Shown here: one piece after another, positions 38,201-50,219 of the stretch
How the letters are laid out: each line of letters opens with the position of its first letter
How positions within the stretch are numbered: the first letter of the stretch is position 1
Notes under the pieces: model-generated
What the model saw: only the letters and a program-made list of their open reading frames with translations
Databases searched by the model: none
What the model was told of the DNA's origin: nothing
Assembly (NCBI GenBank): GCA_029224185.1
Contig: JANZKI010000041.1
Coordinates: forward strand, 822,972-886,971
Source of the DNA: Karalla daura
Taxonomy: Eukaryota; Chordata; Actinopteri; Chaetodontiformes; Leiognathidae
Reading direction: 5' to 3'
Length of the DNA stretch: 64,000 nt
Program-made: the position numbers and the translations under genes

Positions 38201-40892
38201 TGTTTAGAACGCTTAGTTGAGCCTGTTTACAGCCCCCTGCATGGGAGACTGCGGGGAAAAGCGCTTTGAAAAAGTTTGCTGATTCGTGCACCATTGGCCC
38301 ACACGCAGTGCAGCAACAGGCCTGAAAAGTGTTTAGAACGCTTAGTTGAGCCTGTTTACAGCCCCCTGCATAGGAGACTGCGGGGAAAAGCGCTTTGAAA
38401 AAGTATGTTGATACGTGCACCATTGGCCCATACGTAGTGCAGCAACAGGCCTGAAAAGTGTTTAGAACGCTTAGTTGAGCCTGTTTACAGCCCCCTGCAT
38501 GGGAGACTGCGGGGAAAAGCGCTTTGAAAAAGTTTGTTGATACGTGCACCATTGGCCCACACGCAGTGCAGCAACAGGCCTGAAAAGTGTTTAGAACGCT
38601 TAGTTGAGCCCGTTTACAGCCCCCTGCATAGCAGACTGCGGGGAAAAGCGCTTTGAAAAAGTTTGTTGATACGTGCACCATTGGCCCACACGCAGTGCAG
38701 CAACAGGCCTGAAAAGTGTTTAGAACGCTTAGTTGAGCCCGTTTACAGCCCCCTGCATAGCAGACTGCGGGGAAAAGCGCTTTGAAAAAGTTTGTTGATA
38801 TGTGCACCATTGGCCCACACGCAGTGCAGCAACAGGCCTGAAAAGTGTTTAGAACGCTTAGTTGAGCCTGTTTACAGGCCCCTGCATGGGAGACTGCGGG
38901 GAAAAGCGCTTTGATAAAGTTTGTTGATACGTGCACCATTGGCCCACACGCAGTGCAGCAACAGGCCTGAAAAGTGTTTAGAACGCTTAGTTGAGCCTGT
39001 TTACAGCCCCCTGCATAGGAGACTGCGGGGAAAAGCGCTTTGAAAAAGTTTGTTGATACGTGCACCATTGGCCCACACGCAGTGCAGCAACAGGCCTGAA
39101 AAGTGTTTAGAACGCTTAGTTGAGCCCGTTTACAGCCCCCTGCATAGCAGACTGCGGGGAAAAGCGCTTTGAAAAAGTTTGTTGATATGTGCACCATTGG
39201 CCAACACGCAGTGCAGCAACAGGCCTGAAAAGTGTTTAGAACGCTTAGTTGAGCCTGTTTACAGCCCCCTGCATAGGAGACTGCGGGGAAAAACGCTTTG
39301 AAAAAGTATGTTGATACGTGCACCATTGGCCCATACGTAGTGCAGCAACAGGCCTGAAAAGTGTTTAGAACGCTTAGTTGAGCCTGTTTACAGCCCCCTG
39401 CATGGGAGACTGCGGGGAAAAGCGCTTTGAAAAAGTTTGTTGATACGTGCACCATTGGCCCACACGCAGTGCAGCAACAGGCCTGAAAAGTGTTTAGAAC
39501 GCTTAGTTGAGCCTGTTTACAGCCCCCTGCATGGGAGACTGCGGGGAAAAGCGCTTTGATAAAGTTTGTTGATACGTGCACCATTGGCCCATACGCAGTG
39601 CAGCAACAGGCCTGAAAAGTGTTTAGAACGCTTAGTTGAGCCCGTTTACAGCCCCCTGCATAGCAGACTGCGGGGAAAAGCGCTTTGAAAAAGTTTGTTG
39701 ATATGTGCACCATTGGCCCACACGCAGTGCAGTAACAGGCCTGAAAAGTGTTTAGAACGCTTAGTTGAGCCTGTTTACAGCCCCCTGCATAGGAGACTGC
39801 GGGGAAAAGCGCTTTGAAAAAGTTTGTTGATACGTGCACCATTGGCCCACACGCAGTGCAGCAACAGGCCTGAAAAGTGTTTAGAACGCTTAGTTGAGCC
39901 CGTTTACAGCCCCCTGCATAGCAGACTGCGGGGAAAAGCGCTTTGAAAAAGTTTGTTGATATGTGCACCATTGGCCCACACGCAGTGCAGCAACAGGCCT
40001 GAAAAGTGTTTAGAACGCTTAGTTGAGCCTGTTTACAGCCCCCTGCATAGGAGACTGCGGGGAAAAGCGCTTTGATAAAGTTTGTTGATAAGTGCACCAT
40101 TGGCCCATACGTAGTGCAGCAACAGGCCTGAAAAGTGTTTAGAACGCTTAGTTGAGCCCGTTTACAGCCCCCTGCATAGCAGACTGCGGGGAAAAGCGCT
40201 TTGAAAAAGTTTGTTGATATGTGCACCATTGGCCAACACGCAGTGCAGCAACAGGCCTGAAAAGTGTTTAGAACGCTTAGTTGAGCCTGTTTACAGCCCC
40301 CTGCATAGGAGACTGCGGGGAAAAACGCTTTGAAAAAGTATGTTGATACGTGCACCATTGGCCCATACGTAGTGCAGCAACAGGCCTGAAAAGTGTTTAG
40401 AACGCTTAGTTGAGCCTGTTTACAGCCCCCTGCATGGGAGACTGCGGGGAAAAGCGCTTTGAAAAAGTTTGTTGATACGTGCACCATTGGCCCACACGCA
40501 GTGCAGCAACAGGCCTGAAAAGTGTTTAGAACGCTTAGTTGAGCCTGTTTACAGCCCCCTGCATGGGAGACTGCGGGGAAAAGCGCTTTGAAAAAGTTTG
40601 TTGATATGTGCACCATTGGCCAACACGCAGTGCAGCAACAGGCCTGAAAAGTGTTTAGAACGCTTAGTTGAGCCTGTTTACAGCCCCCTGCATGGGAGAC
40701 TGCGGGGAAAAACGCTTTGAAAAAGTATGTTGATACGTGCACCATTGGCCCATACGTAGTGCAGCAACAGGCCTGAAAAGTGTTTAGAACGCTTAGTTGA
40801 GCCTGTTTACAGCCCCCTGCATGGGAGACTGCGGGGAAAAGCGCTTTGAAAAAGTTTGTTGATACGTGCACCATTGGCCCACACGCAGTGCA
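35217..40892. repeat. Tandem duplication of 22 monomers (period 2,838 bp) in H7
   Basis: The copies are about 35217-38054 and 38055-40892. Both begin with the GCGAGG unit, then GCTGATTCG, then AAGTATG units, and carry three GGCCAA units at matching places. At least one base differs: CATAGGAG in copy one against CATGGGAG in copy two near 40692. Outer limits are judged from variant order and could shift by a monomer. Confidence 0.85.
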
Positions 40893-42053
40893 GCAACAGG
40901 CCTGAAAAGTGTTTAGAACGCTTAGTTGAGCCTGTTTACAGCCCCCTGCATGGGAGACTGCGGGGAAAAGCGCTTTGATAAAGTTTGTTGATACGTGCAC
41001 CATTGGCCCATACGCAGTGCAGCAACAGGCCTGAAAAGTGTTTAGAACGCTTAGTTGAGCCCGTTTACAGCCCCCTGCATAGCAGACTGCGGGGAAAAGC
41101 ACTTTGAAAAAGTTTGTTGATATGTGCACCATTGGCCCACACGCAGTGCAGTAACAGGCCTGAAAAGTGTTTAGAACGCTTAGTTGAGCCTGTTTACAGC
41201 CCCCTGCATAGGAGACTGCGGGGAAAAGCGCTTTGAAAAAGTTTGTTGATACGTGCACCATTGGCCCACACGCAGTGCAGCAACAGGCCTGAAAAGTGTT
41301 TAGAACGCTTAGTTGAGCCCGTTTACAGCCCCCTGCATAGCAGACTGCGGGGAAAAGCGCTTTGAAAAAGTTTGTTGATATGTGCACCATTGGCCCACAC
41401 GCAGTGCAGCAACAGGCCTGAAAAGTGTTTAGAACGCTTAGTTGAGCCTGTTTACAGCCCCCTGCATAGGAGACTGCGGGGAAAAGCGCTTTGATAAAGT
41501 TTGTTGATAAGTGCACCATTGGCCCACACGTAGTGCAGTAACAGGCCTGAAAAGTGTTTAGAACGCTTAGTTGAGCCTGTTTACAGCCCCCTGCATGGGA
41601 GACTGCGGGGAAAAGCGCTTTGAAAAAGTTTGCTGATTGGTGCACCATTGGCCCACACGCAGTGCAGCAACAGGCCTGAAAAGTGTTTAGAACGCTTAGT
41701 TGAGCCTGTTTACAGCCCCCTGCATAGGAGACTGCGGGGAAAAGCGCTTTGATAAAGTTTGTTGAAACGTGCACCATTGGCCCATACGTAGTGCAGTAAC
41801 AGGCCTGAAAAGTGTTTAGAACGCTTAGTTGAGCCTGTTTACAGCCCCCTGCATAGGAGACTGCGGGGAAAAGCGCTTTGAAAAAGTTTGTTGATACGTG
41901 CACCATTGGCCCACACGCAGTGCAGCAACAGGCCTGAAAAGTGTTTAGAACGCTTAGTTGAGCCTGTTTACAGCCCCCTGCATAGTAGAATGCAGGGAAA
42001 AGTGCTTTGAAAAAGTTTGTTGATACGTGCACCATTGGCCCATACACAGTGCA

Positions 42054-42179
42054 GCAACAGGCTTGAAAAGTGTTTAGAACGCTTCGTTGAGCCTTACAGC
42101 CCCCTGCATGGGAGACTGCGGGGAAAAGCGCTTTGAAAAAGTTTGTTGATACGTGCACCATTGGCCCATACGCAGTGCA
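42054..42179. repeat. 126-bp monomer (3-base deletion), end of H7
   Basis: GCCTTACAG at about 42091-42099, with C10T and A32C. Followed by the CTTTG unit carrying G38A. Confidence 0.95.
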
Positions 42180-42308
42180 GCAACAGGCCTGAAAAGTGTT
42201 TAGAACGCTTTGTTGAACCTGTTTACAGCCCCCTGCATGGGAGACTGCGGGGAAAAGCGCTTTGATAAAGTTTGTTGATAAGTGCACCATTGGCCCACAC
42301 GCAGTGCA

Positions 42309-45300
42309 GCAACAGGCCTGAAAAGTGTTTAGAACGCTTAGTTGAGCCTGTTTACAGCCCCCTGCATGGGAGACTGCGGGGAAAAGCGCTTTGAAAAAGT
42401 TTGTTTATATGTGCACCATTGGCCCACACGCAGTGCAGCAACAGGCCTGAAAAGTGTTTAGAACGCTTAGTTGAGCCTGTTTACAGGCCCCTGCATGGGA
42501 GACTGCGGGGAAAAGCGCTTTGATAAAGTTTGTTGATACGTGCACCATTGGCCCACACGCAGTGCAGCAACAGGCCTGAAAAGTGTTTAGAACGCTTAGT
42601 TGAGCCTGTTTACAGCCCCCTGCATAGGAGACTGCGAGGAAAAGCGCTTTGAAAAAGTTTGTTGATACGTGCACCATTGGCCCATACGTAGTGCAGCAAC
42701 AGGCCTGAAAAGTGTTTAGAACGCTTAGTTGAGCCTGTTTACAGCCCCCTGCATGGGAGACTGCGGGGAAAAGCGCTTTGAAAAAGTTTGCTGATTCGTG
42801 CACCATTGGCCCACACGCAGTGCAGCAACAGGCCTGAAAAGTGTTTAGAACGCTTAGTTGAGCCTGTTTACAGCCCCCTGCATAGGAGACTGCGGGGAAA
42901 AGCGCTTTGAAAAAGTATGTTGATACGTGCACCATTGGCCCATACGTAGTGCAGCAACAGGCCTGAAAAGTGTTTAGAACGCTTAGTTGAGCCTGTTTAC
43001 AGCCCCCTGCATGGGAGACTGCGGGGAAAAGCGCTTTGAAAAAGTTTGTTGATACGTGCACCATTGGCCCACACGCAGTGCAGCAACAGGCCTGAAAAGT
43101 GTTTAGAACGCTTAGTTGAGCCCGTTTACAGCCCCCTGCATAGCAGACTGCGGGGAAAAGCGCTTTGAAAAAGTTTGTTGATATGTGCACCATTGGCCCA
43201 CACGCAGTGCAGCAACAGGCCTGAAAAGTGTTTAGAACGCTTAGTTGAGCCTGTTTACAGGCCCCTGCATGGGAGACTGCGGGGAAAAGCGCTTTGATAA
43301 AGTTTGTTGATACGTGCACCATTGGCCCACACGCAGTGCAGCAACAGGCCTGAAAAGTGTTTAGAACGCTTAGTTGAGCCTGTTTACAGCCCCCTGCATA
43401 GGAGACTGCGGAGAAAAGCGCTTTGAAAAAGTTTGTTGATACGTGCACCATTGGCCCACACGCAGTGCAGCAACAGGCCTGAAAAGTGTTTAGAACGCTT
43501 AGTTGAGCCCGTTTACAGCCCCCTGCATAGCAGACTGCGGGGAAAAGCGCTTTGAAAAAGTTTGTTGATATGTGCACCATTGGCCCACACGCAGTGCAGC
43601 AACAGGCCTGAAAAGTGTTTAGAACGCTTAGTTGAGCCTGTTTACAGGCCCCTGCATGGGAGACTGCGGGGAAAAGCGCTTTGATAAAGTTTGTTGATAC
43701 GTGCACCATTGGCCCACACGCAGTGCAGCAACAGGCCTGAAAAGTGTTTAGAACGCTTAGTTGAGCCTGTTTACAGCCCCCTGCATAGGAGACTGCGGGG
43801 AAAAGCGCTTTGAAAAAGTTTGTTGATACGTGCACCATTGGCCCACACGCAGTGCAGCAACAGGCCTGAAAAGTGTTTAGAACGCTTAGTTGAGCCCGTT
43901 TACAGCCCCCTGCATAGCAGACTGCGGGGAAAAGCGCTTTGAAAAAGTTTGTTGATATGTGCACCATTGGCCCACACGCAGTGCAGCAACAGGCCTGAAA
44001 AGTGTTTAGAACGCTTAGTTGAGCCTGTTTACAGCCCCCTGCATAGGAGACTGCGGGGAAAAGCGCTTTGAAAAAGTATGTTGATACGTGCACCATTGGC
44101 CCATACGTAGTGCAGCAACAGGCCTGAAAAGTGTTTAGAACGCTTAGTTGAGCCTGTTTACAGCCCCCTGCATGGGAGACTGCGGGGAAAAGCGCTTTGA
44201 AAAAGTTTGTTGATACGTGCACCATTGGCCCACACGCAGTGCAGCAACAGGCCTGAAAAGTGTTTAGAACGCTTAGTTGAGCCTGTTTACAGCCCCCTGC
44301 ATGGGAGACTGCGGGGAAAAGCGCTTTGATAAAGTTTGTTGATACGTGCACCATTGGCCCATACGCAGTGCAGCAACAGGCCTGAAAAGTGTTTAGAACG
44401 CTTAGTTGAGCCCGTTTACAGCCCCCTGCATAGCAGACTGCGGGGAAAAGCGCTTTGAAAAAGTTTGTTGATATGTGCACCATTGGCCCACACGCAGTGC
44501 AGTAACAGGCCTGAAAAGTGTTTAGAACGCTTAGTTGAGCCTGTTTACAGCCCCCTGCATAGGAGACTGCGGGGAAAAGCGCTTTGAAAAAGTTTGTTGA
44601 TACGTGCACCATTGGCCCACACGCAGTGCAGCAACAGGCCTGAAAAGTGTTTAGAACGCTTAGTTGAGCCCGTTTACAGCCCCCTGCATAGCAGACTGCG
44701 GGGAAAAGCGCTTTGAAAAAGTTTGTTGATATGTGCACCATTGGCCCACACGCAGTGCAGCAACAGGCCTGAAAAGTGTTTAGAACGCTTAGTTGAGCCT
44801 GTTTACAGCCCCCTGCATAGGAGACTGCGGGGAAAAGCGCTTTGATAAAGTTTGTTGATACGTGCACCATTGGCCCATACGTAGTGCAGTAACAGGCCTG
44901 AAAAGTGTTTAGAACGCTTAGTTGAGCCTGTTTACAGCCCCCTGCATGGGAGACTGCGGGGAAAAGCGCTTTGAAAAAGTTTGCTGATTGGTGCACCATT
45001 GGCCCACACGCAGTGCAGCAACAGGCCTGAAAAGTGTTTAGAACGCTTAGTTGAGCCTGTTTACAGCCCCCTGCATGGGAGACTGCGGGGAAAAGCGCTT
45101 TGAAAAAGTTTGTTGATACGTGCACCATTGGCCCACACGCAGTGCAGCAACAGGCCTGAAAAGTGTTTAGAACGCTTAGTTGAGCCCGTTTACAGCCCCC
45201 TGCATAGCAGACTGCGGGGAAAAGCGCTTTGAAAAAGTTTGTTGATACGTGCACCATTGGCCCACACGCAGTGCAGCAACAGGCCTGAAAAGTGTTTAGA

Positions 45301-47465
45301 ACGCTTAGTTGAGCCCGTTTACAGCCCCCTGCATAGCAGACTGCGGGGAAAAGCGCTTTGAAAAAGTTTGTTGATATGTGCACCATTGGCCCACACGCAG
45401 TGCAGCAACAGGCCTGAAAAGTGTTTAGAACGCTTAGTTGAGCCTGTTTACAGGCCCCTGCATGGGAGACTGCGGGGAAAAGCGCTTTGATAAAGTTTGT
45501 TGATACGTGCACCATTGGCCCACACGCAGTGCAGCAACAGGCCTGAAAAGTGTTTAGAACGCTTAGTTGAGCCTGTTTACAGCCCCCTGCATAGGAGACT
45601 GCGGGGAAAAGCGCTTTGAAAAAGTTTGTTGATACGTGCACCATTGGCCCACACGCAGTGCAGCAACAGGCCTGAAAAGTGTTTAGAACGCTTAGTTGAG
45701 CCCGTTTACAGCCCCCTGCATAGCAGACTGCGGGGAAAAGCGCTTTGAAAAAGTTTGTTGATATGTGCACCATTGGCCAACACGCAGTGCAGCAACAGGC
45801 CTGAAAAGTGTTTAGAACGCTTAGTTGAGCCTGTTTACAGCCCCCTGCATAGGAGACTGCGGGGAAAAACGCTTTGAAAAAGTATGTTGATACGTGCACC
45901 ATTGGCCCATACGTAGTGCAGCAACAGGCCTGAAAAGTGTTTAGAACGCTTAGTTGAGCCTGTTTACAGCCCCCTGCATGGGAGACTGCGGGGAAAAGCG
46001 CTTTGAAAAAGTTTGTTGATACGTGCACCATTGGCCCACACGCAGTGCAGCAACAGGCCTGAAAAGTGTTTAGAACGCTTAGTTGAGCCTGTTTACAGCC
46101 CCCTGCATGGGAGACTGCGGGGAAAAGCGCTTTGATAAAGTTTGTTGATACGTGCACCATTGGCCCATACGCAGTGCAGCAACAGGCCTGAAAAGTGTTT
46201 AGAACGCTTAGTTGAGCCCGTTTACAGCCCCCTGCATAGCAGACTGCGGGGAAAAGCGCTTTGAAAAAGTTTGTTGATATGTGCACCATTGGCCCACACG
46301 CAGTGCAGTAACAGGCCTGAAAAGTGTTTAGAACGCTTAGTTGAGCCTGTTTACAGCCCCCTGCATAGGAGACTGCGGGGAAAAGCGCTTTGAAAAAGTT
46401 TGTTGATACGTGCACCATTGGCCCACACGCAGTGCAGCAACAGGCCTGAAAAGTGTTTAGAACGCTTAGTTGAGCCTGTTTACAGCCCCCTGCATGGGAG
46501 ACTGCGGGGAAAAGCGCTTTGAAAAAGTTTGTTGATACGTGCACCATTGGCCCACACGCAGTGCAGCAACAGGCCTGAAAAGTGTTTAGAACGCTTAGTT
46601 GAGCCTGTTTACAGCCCCCTGCATAGGAGACTGCGGGGAAAAGCGCTTTGATAAAGTTTGTTGATAAGTGCACCATTGGCCCACACGTAGTGCAGTAACA
46701 GGCCTGAAAAGTGTTTAGAACGCTTAGTTGAGCCTGTTTACAGCCCCCTGCATGGGAGACTGCGGGGAAAAGCGCTTTGAAAAAGTTTGCTGATTGGTGC
46801 ACCATTGGCCCACACGCAGTGCAGCAACAGGCCTGAAAAGTGTTTAGAACGCTTAGTTGAGCCTGTTTACAGCCCCCTGCATAGGAGACTGCGGGGAAAA
46901 GCGCTTTGATAAAGTTTGTTGAAACGTGCACCATTGGCCCATACGTAGTGCAGTAACAGGCCTGAAAAGTGTTTAGAACGCTTAGTTGAGCCTGTTTACA
47001 GCCCCCTGCATAGGAGACTGCGGGGAAAAGCGCTTTGAAAAAGTTTGTTGATACGTGCACCATTGGCCCACACGCAGTGCAGCAACAGGCCTGAAAAGTG
47101 TTTAGAACGCTTAGTTGAGCCTGTTTACAGCCCCCTGCATAGTAGAATGCAGGGAAAAGTGCTTTGAAAAAGTTTGTTGATACGTGCACCATTGGCCCAT
47201 ACACAGTGCAGCAACAGGCTTGAAAAGTGTTTAGAACGCTTCGTTGAGCCTTACAGCCCCCTGCATGGGAGACTGCGGGGAAAAGCGCTTTGAAAAAGTT
47301 TGTTGATACGTGCACCATTGGCCCATACGCAGTGCAGCAACAGGCCTGAAAAGTGTTTAGAACGCTTTGTTGAACCTGTTTACAGCCCCCTGCATGGGAG
47401 ACTGCGGGGAAAAGCGCTTTGATAAAGTTTGTTGATAAGTGCACCATTGGCCCACACGCAGTGCA
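42309..47465. repeat. HOR block H8 (40 monomers, family B)
   Basis: Length is 40 x 129 - 3 = 5,157 bp, the same as H6 but with a different internal order. It equals the 26-monomer block H10 plus a 14-monomer insert: two GCTGATTGG units, whose TTGC starts are at 44981 and 46787, lie 1,806 bp (14 monomers) apart, whereas H10 has only one such unit. The insert contains one GGCCAA unit near 45777, followed by a G78A unit, so it shares material with the duplicated block of H7 and H9. Confidence 0.88.
47211..47336. repeat. 126-bp monomer (3-base deletion), end of H8
   Basis: GCCTTACAG at about 47248-47256; 5,157 bp after the copy at 42054. Confidence 0.95.
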
Positions 47466-50219
47466 GCAACAGGCCTGAAAAGTGTTTAGAACGCTTAGTT
47501 GAGCCTGTTTACAGCCCCCTGCATGGGAGACTGCGGGGAAAAGCGCTTTGAAAAAGTTTGTTTATATGTGCACCATTGGCCCACACGCAGTGCAGCAACA
47601 GGCCTGAAAAGTGTTTAGAACGCTTAGTTGAGCCTGTTTACAGGCCCCTGCATGGGAGACTGCGGGGAAAAGCGCTTTGATAAAGTTTGTTGATACGTGC
47701 ACCATTGGCCCACACGCAGTGCAGCAACAGGCCTGAAAAGTGTTTAGAACGCTTAGTTGAGCCTGTTTACAGCCCCCTGCATAGGAGACTGCGAGGAAAA
47801 GCGCTTTGAAAAAGTTTGTTGATACGTGCACCATTGGCCCATACGTAGTGCAGCAACAGGCCTGAAAAGTGTTTAGAACGCTTAGTTGAGCCTGTTTACA
47901 GCCCCCTGCATGGGAGACTGCGGGGAAAAGCGCTTTGAAAAAGTTTGCTGATTCGTGCACCATTGGCCCACACGCAGTGCAGCAACAGGCCTGAAAAGTG
48001 TTTAGAACGCTTAGTTGAGCCTGTTTACAGCCCCCTGCATAGGAGACTGCGGGGAAAAGCGCTTTGAAAAAGTATGTTGATACGTGCACCATTGGCCCAT
48101 ACGTAGTGCAGCAACAGGCCTGAAAAGTGTTTAGAACGCTTAGTTGAGCCTGTTTACAGCCCCCTGCATGGGAGACTGCGGGGAAAAGCGCTTTGAAAAA
48201 GTTTGTTGATACGTGCACCATTGGCCCACACGCAGTGCAGCAACAGGCCTGAAAAGTGTTTAGAACGCTTAGTTGAGCCCGTTTACAGCCCCCTGCATAG
48301 CAGACTGCGGGGAAAAGCGCTTTGAAAAAGTTTGTTGATATGTGCACCATTGGCCCACACGCAGTGCAGCAACAGGCCTGAAAAGTGTTTAGAACGCTTA
48401 GTTGAGCCTGTTTACAGGCCCCTGCATGGGAGACTGCGGGGAAAAGCGCTTTGATAAAGTTTGTTGATACGTGCACCATTGGCCCACACGCAGTGCAGCA
48501 ACAGGCCTGAAAAGTGTTTAGAACGCTTAGTTGAGCCTGTTTACAGCCCCCTGCATAGGAGACTGCGGAGAAAAGCGCTTTGAAAAAGTTTGTTGATACG
48601 TGCACCATTGGCCCACACGCAGTGCAGCAACAGGCCTGAAAAGTGTTTAGAACGCTTAGTTGAGCCCGTTTACAGCCCCCTGCATAGCAGACTGCGGGGA
48701 AAAGCGCTTTGAAAAAGTTTGTTGATATGTGCACCATTGGCCCACACGCAGTGCAGCAACAGGCCTGAAAAGTGTTTAGAACGCTTAGTTGAGCCTGTTT
48801 ACAGGCCCCTGCATGGGAGACTGCGGGGAAAAGCGCTTTGATAAAGTTTGTTGATACGTGCACCATTGGCCCACACGCAGTGCAGCAACAGGCCTGAAAA
48901 GTGTTTAGAACGCTTAGTTGAGCCTGTTTACAGCCCCCTGCATAGGAGACTGCGGGGAAAAGCGCTTTGAAAAAGTTTGTTGATACGTGCACCATTGGCC
49001 CACACGCAGTGCAGCAACAGGCCTGAAAAGTGTTTAGAACGCTTAGTTGAGCCCGTTTACAGCCCCCTGCATAGCAGACTGCGGGGAAAAGCGCTTTGAA
49101 AAAGTTTGTTGATATGTGCACCATTGGCCCACACGCAGTGCAGCAACAGGCCTGAAAAGTGTTTAGAACGCTTAGTTGAGCCTGTTTACAGCCCCCTGCA
49201 TAGGAGACTGCGGGGAAAAGCGCTTTGAAAAAGTATGTTGATACGTGCACCATTGGCCCATACGTAGTGCAGCAACAGGCCTGAAAAGTGTTTAGAACGC
49301 TTAGTTGAGCCTGTTTACAGCCCCCTGCATGGGAGACTGCGGGGAAAAGCGCTTTGAAAAAGTTTGTTGATACGTGCACCATTGGCCCACACGCAGTGCA
49401 GCAACAGGCCTGAAAAGTGTTTAGAACGCTTAGTTGAGCCTGTTTACAGCCCCCTGCATGGGAGACTGCGGGGAAAAGCGCTTTGATAAAGTTTGTTGAT
49501 ACGTGCACCATTGGCCCATACGCAGTGCAGCAACAGGCCTGAAAAGTGTTTAGAACGCTTAGTTGAGCCCGTTTACAGCCCCCTGCATAGCAGACTGCGG
49601 GGAAAAGCGCTTTGAAAAAGTTTGTTGATATGTGCACCATTGGCCCACACGCAGTGCAGTAACAGGCCTGAAAAGTGTTTAGAACGCTTAGTTGAGCCTG
49701 TTTACAGCCCCCTGCATAGGAGACTGCGGGGAAAAGCGCTTTGAAAAAGTTTGTTGATACGTGCACCATTGGCCCACACGCAGTGCAGCAACAGGCCTGA
49801 AAAGTGTTTAGAACGCTTAGTTGAGCCCGTTTACAGCCCCCTGCATAGCAGACTGCGGGGAAAAGCGCTTTGAAAAAGTTTGTTGATATGTGCACCATTG
49901 GCCCACACGCAGTGCAGCAACAGGCCTGAAAAGTGTTTAGAACGCTTAGTTGAGCCTGTTTACAGCCCCCTGCATAGGAGACTGCGGGGAAAAGCGCTTT
50001 GATAAAGTTTGTTGATACGTGCACCATTGGCCCATACGTAGTGCAGTAACAGGCCTGAAAAGTGTTTAGAACGCTTAGTTGAGCCTGTTTACAGCCCCCT
50101 GCATGGGAGACTGCGGGGAAAAGCGCTTTGAAAAAGTTTGCTGATTGGTGCACCATTGGCCCACACGCAGTGCAGCAACAGGCCTGAAAAGTGTTTAGAA
50201 CGCTTAGTTGAGCCTGTTT

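Larger units (their letters stand above)
34959..42308. repeat. HOR block H7 (57 monomers, family B)
   Basis: Length is 57 x 129 - 3 = 7,350 bp. It contains a tandem duplication of 22 monomers at about 35217-40892. GGCCAA units at 36361, 37393 and 37780 recur at 39199, 40231 and 40618, each exactly 2,838 bp later. The last unit before the next boundary has G38A (GTTGAACC near 42213), shared only with the ends of H8 and H9. Confidence 0.9.
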
